DNA of 6,485 nt from DASUSF01 sp036375275 (lineage in GTDB: Bacteria > Pseudomonadota > Alphaproteobacteria > Geminicoccales > Geminicoccaceae): the NCBI GenBank assembly GCA_036375275.1, contig DASUSF010000231.1:1-6485 (forward strand). Reading direction: 5' to 3'. A model generated the notes under the pieces. It searched no databases. It saw nothing but the letters and a program-made list of their open reading frames with translations, and was not told the DNA's origin. Below, piece by piece: positions 5,260 through 6,485 of the stretch. How positions within the stretch are numbered: the stretch's first letter is position 1; every line of letters starts with the position of its first letter. The translations under genes were made by a program, and so were the position numbers.

Positions 5260-6281
5260 CGCGGGTCCTGCTCGACCTCGAGCGCGCCCCGATGCACGAG
5301 ATGATTCAGATGCGCGAGGGTCTCGCCGATCGCGAACCCGATCTGGTGCTGGTCGAGCGGGCGATCGAACAGGGTGCGCATGATCAGGGCAGCCGGGGTG
5401 GGTGACGCGCAGCCCTCGAGCGCCCGCGCGAGGCGCTCCTCGTGATGGCCGGCGAGCTGGTCGATCCGGGTGTGCAGGCCGTGGAACGGGTGGCCGTGCG
5501 ACGGCAGCACCAGGACGTCCTCGGGCAGCCGCCTGAAGGATTCGAGCGAGTCCAGGAACTCGCCGAGCGGATCGCCGAGCGGCTCCGTGCCCCAGACGCT
5601 GACGTTCGGCGAGATCCTGGGCAGCACCTGGTCGGCCGCGATGAGGACCCCCGTCTCGGCCGCGAACAGGCAGATCATCTCCGGTGCGTGGCCGCGGCCG
5701 ATCAGCACTTCATAGGCCACGCCGCCGATGTCGAGCACCTCGCCTTCCCGGACCCGGCGGTAGCTCGCGGGCGGCTCGGTGATCTTCGGCCGGTAGGCGT
5801 TGCCGCGCCGCGCGCGCTGCTCGATCAGCTCGTCCGGCAGGCCGGCCGCGACGTCGCTCGCCCGCCCCGCGGCGACGAAGGCGGCGCTGGTGTCGAGCGC
5901 GAGCATGCGCGCCATCAGCCATTCGGTGCGGGTCGTCCAGACCGCGACGCCGGTCTCGGCCACCAGCCAGCCCGCGAGCCCCATGTGGTCGGGGTGGAAA
6001 TGGGTCACCAGGAGCCGGGACGGCGCCCCCTCGACCGCCAGCAGCTCGCGCCAGCGCGCCTGGCTCCGCTCGTCACCGAGCCCGGCGTCGATCGCGGTCG
6101 GGCCGCCCCGGTCGTCGACCAGCCAGAGGTTGACGTGGTCGAGCGCGAACGGCAGCGCGAGACGGATCCCGCGGATGCCGGCCGCGACCTCGCGCGGCGC
6201 CGCATCGACCACCAGCCGGCGGCCGGCGTCGACCACCCGGCCCGGCTCGGCCCTGATCTCGAGCTGATCCTGCACCCTCAC
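5232..6281 (-). CDS. MBL-fold metallo-hydrolase with C-terminal winged-helix-like region
   Basis: The protein is a metallo-beta-lactamase-fold hydrolase. From the GTG at 6281 it is 349 residues and shows a full metal set: HFHPDH (94-99), a His in GRGHAPE (H198), Asp in AADQVLP (D217) and a His in LPSHGHPFHG (262 or 264). The C-terminal part, about 290-349, is predicted helical and ends in a basic LAHLNHLVHRGALEVEQ segment, similar to the winged-helix tail of LACTB2-like hydrolases. Known relatives cleave thioesters, lactones or nucleic acids; the substrate here is not readable. The start is uncertain. The frame stays open to an ATG at 6461, but that stretch is Arg/Pro-rich and overlaps a divergent gene. 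GTG at 6281, 6275 or 6236 are all possible, the last having AGGG 9 bases upstream. It converges with alaX and probably forms its own unit. Confidence 0.88.
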   Translation of the reverse strand: MRVQDQLEIRAEPGRVVDAGRRLVVDAAPREVAAGIRGIRLALPFALDHVNLWLVDDRGGPTAIDAGLGDERSQARWRELLAVEGAPSRLLVTHFHPDHMGLAGWLVAETGVAVWTTRTEWLMARMLALDTSAAFVAAGRASDVAAGLPDELIEQRARRGNAYRPKITEPPASYRRVREGEVLDIGGVAYEVLIGRGHAPEMICLFAAETGVLIAADQVLPRISPNVSVWGTEPLGDPLGEFLDSLESFRRLPEDVLVLPSHGHPFHGLHTRIDQLAGHHEERLARALEGCASPTPAALIMRTLFDRPLDQHQIGFAIGETLAHLNHLVHRGALEVEQDPRGRKLYRRR

Positions 6282-6321
6282 CCCCGGTTCCCGCTCAGGC
6301 TCCACTTCGCACGTGCCGCGC

Positions 6322-6341
6322 CGTCTGACAACGCGCAGACG
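6322..6341. repeat. Short inverted repeat in divergent intergenic region
   Basis: CGTCTG (6322-6327) and CAGACG (6336-6341) are separated by 8 bases, between the MBL start and the partial gene at 6394. The symmetry and position would suit a dimeric regulator site, but the arms are short and chance is a real alternative. No convincing promoter was seen on either strand here. Confidence 0.2.
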
Positions 6342-6393
6342 ACGCGGAATGCGCCGCCTTGACGGATGGTCCGGGTGGTCCCACGGTCGACTC

Positions 6394-6485
6394 ATGGCCG
6401 AGGATCCCGCCCTGAACGTCCGCCGGATCGTGCGTACGATCGACCGGGCCGCGCTCGGCACGCGGCTCAGAAGCCACGGCGGCGT
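6394..6485 (+). CDS. Partial N-terminus, probable pyridoxamine 5'-phosphate oxidase-like (HugZ-type) protein
   Basis: Only 30 residues are visible before the right edge, beginning MAEDPALNVRR and continuing with IDRAALGTRL and a glycine pair. An N-terminal helix followed by AALGTRL and then a Gly-rich turn resembles the start of flavin- or heme-binding split-barrel proteins of the pyridoxamine 5'-phosphate oxidase-like/HugZ group, where a PYxS strand usually follows. That strand lies outside the window. There is no strong Shine-Dalgarno; GGTGG at 6374-6378 is rather distant. The gene diverges from the MBL hydrolase. That a gene starts here is fairly likely, since the frame is open and has coding-like composition; the family assignment is tentative. 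Confidence 0.5.
   Translation, partial: MAEDPALNVRRIVRTIDRAALGTRLRSHGG

Noticed and set aside
5442..6362. 306-codon plus-strand open frame opposite the MBL gene
   Set aside because: It is the antisense shadow of a gene with a complete metal-binding motif set; there is no domain pattern of its own.
6282..6461. N-terminal extension of the MBL protein to the ATG at 6461
   Set aside because: The extension is Arg/Pro-rich, is not like MBL proteins and would overlap the divergent gene starting at 6394.

Overview
The window is compact, very GC-rich bacterial DNA with strong GC bias at third codon positions. It looks like an Alphaproteobacterium, possibly of Rhodospirillales type. That placement is an inference from codon use, from a GTP cyclohydrolase II carrying the long N-terminal extension usual in that class, and from the types of neighbouring genes. 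No mobile element, CRISPR array, rRNA or tRNA was seen, and no stretch over 300 bases lacks a gene.

Left half (1-3228, minus strand): four genes overlap by 4-8 bases and read leftward as one translationally coupled operon. In transcription order they are a RibD-type reductase without the deaminase domain, a medium-chain dehydrogenase resembling BchC that lacks the usual zinc ligands, a 6-pyruvoyl-tetrahydropterin synthase/QueD-like protein that has lost its usual catalytic residues, and a family 4 glycosyltransferase that runs off the left edge.

Centre (3229-5219): a 177-base divergent intergenic region holds a possible promoter and a structured leader. It is followed on the plus strand by ribA (GTP cyclohydrolase II, TTG start) and an AlaX-type alanyl-tRNA editing protein, which overlap by 4 bases.

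Right end (5220-6485): an MBL-fold hydrolase converges on alaX, with an inverted repeat at the junction. A partial plus-strand gene, probably of the pyridoxamine 5'-phosphate oxidase-like family, starts near the right edge and is divergent from the MBL gene.

The notable point is the grouping of GTP cyclohydrolase II with a RibD reductase, a dehydrogenase, a degenerate pterin-synthase fold and a glycosyltransferase. GTP cyclohydrolase II makes a diaminopyrimidine from GTP and the RibD-type reductase would reduce its ribose. The other three genes have no place in riboflavin synthesis. A side pathway from the riboflavin intermediate to a glycosylated pyrimidine or pteridine compound is a reasonable hypothesis, but nothing in the sequence identifies the product.
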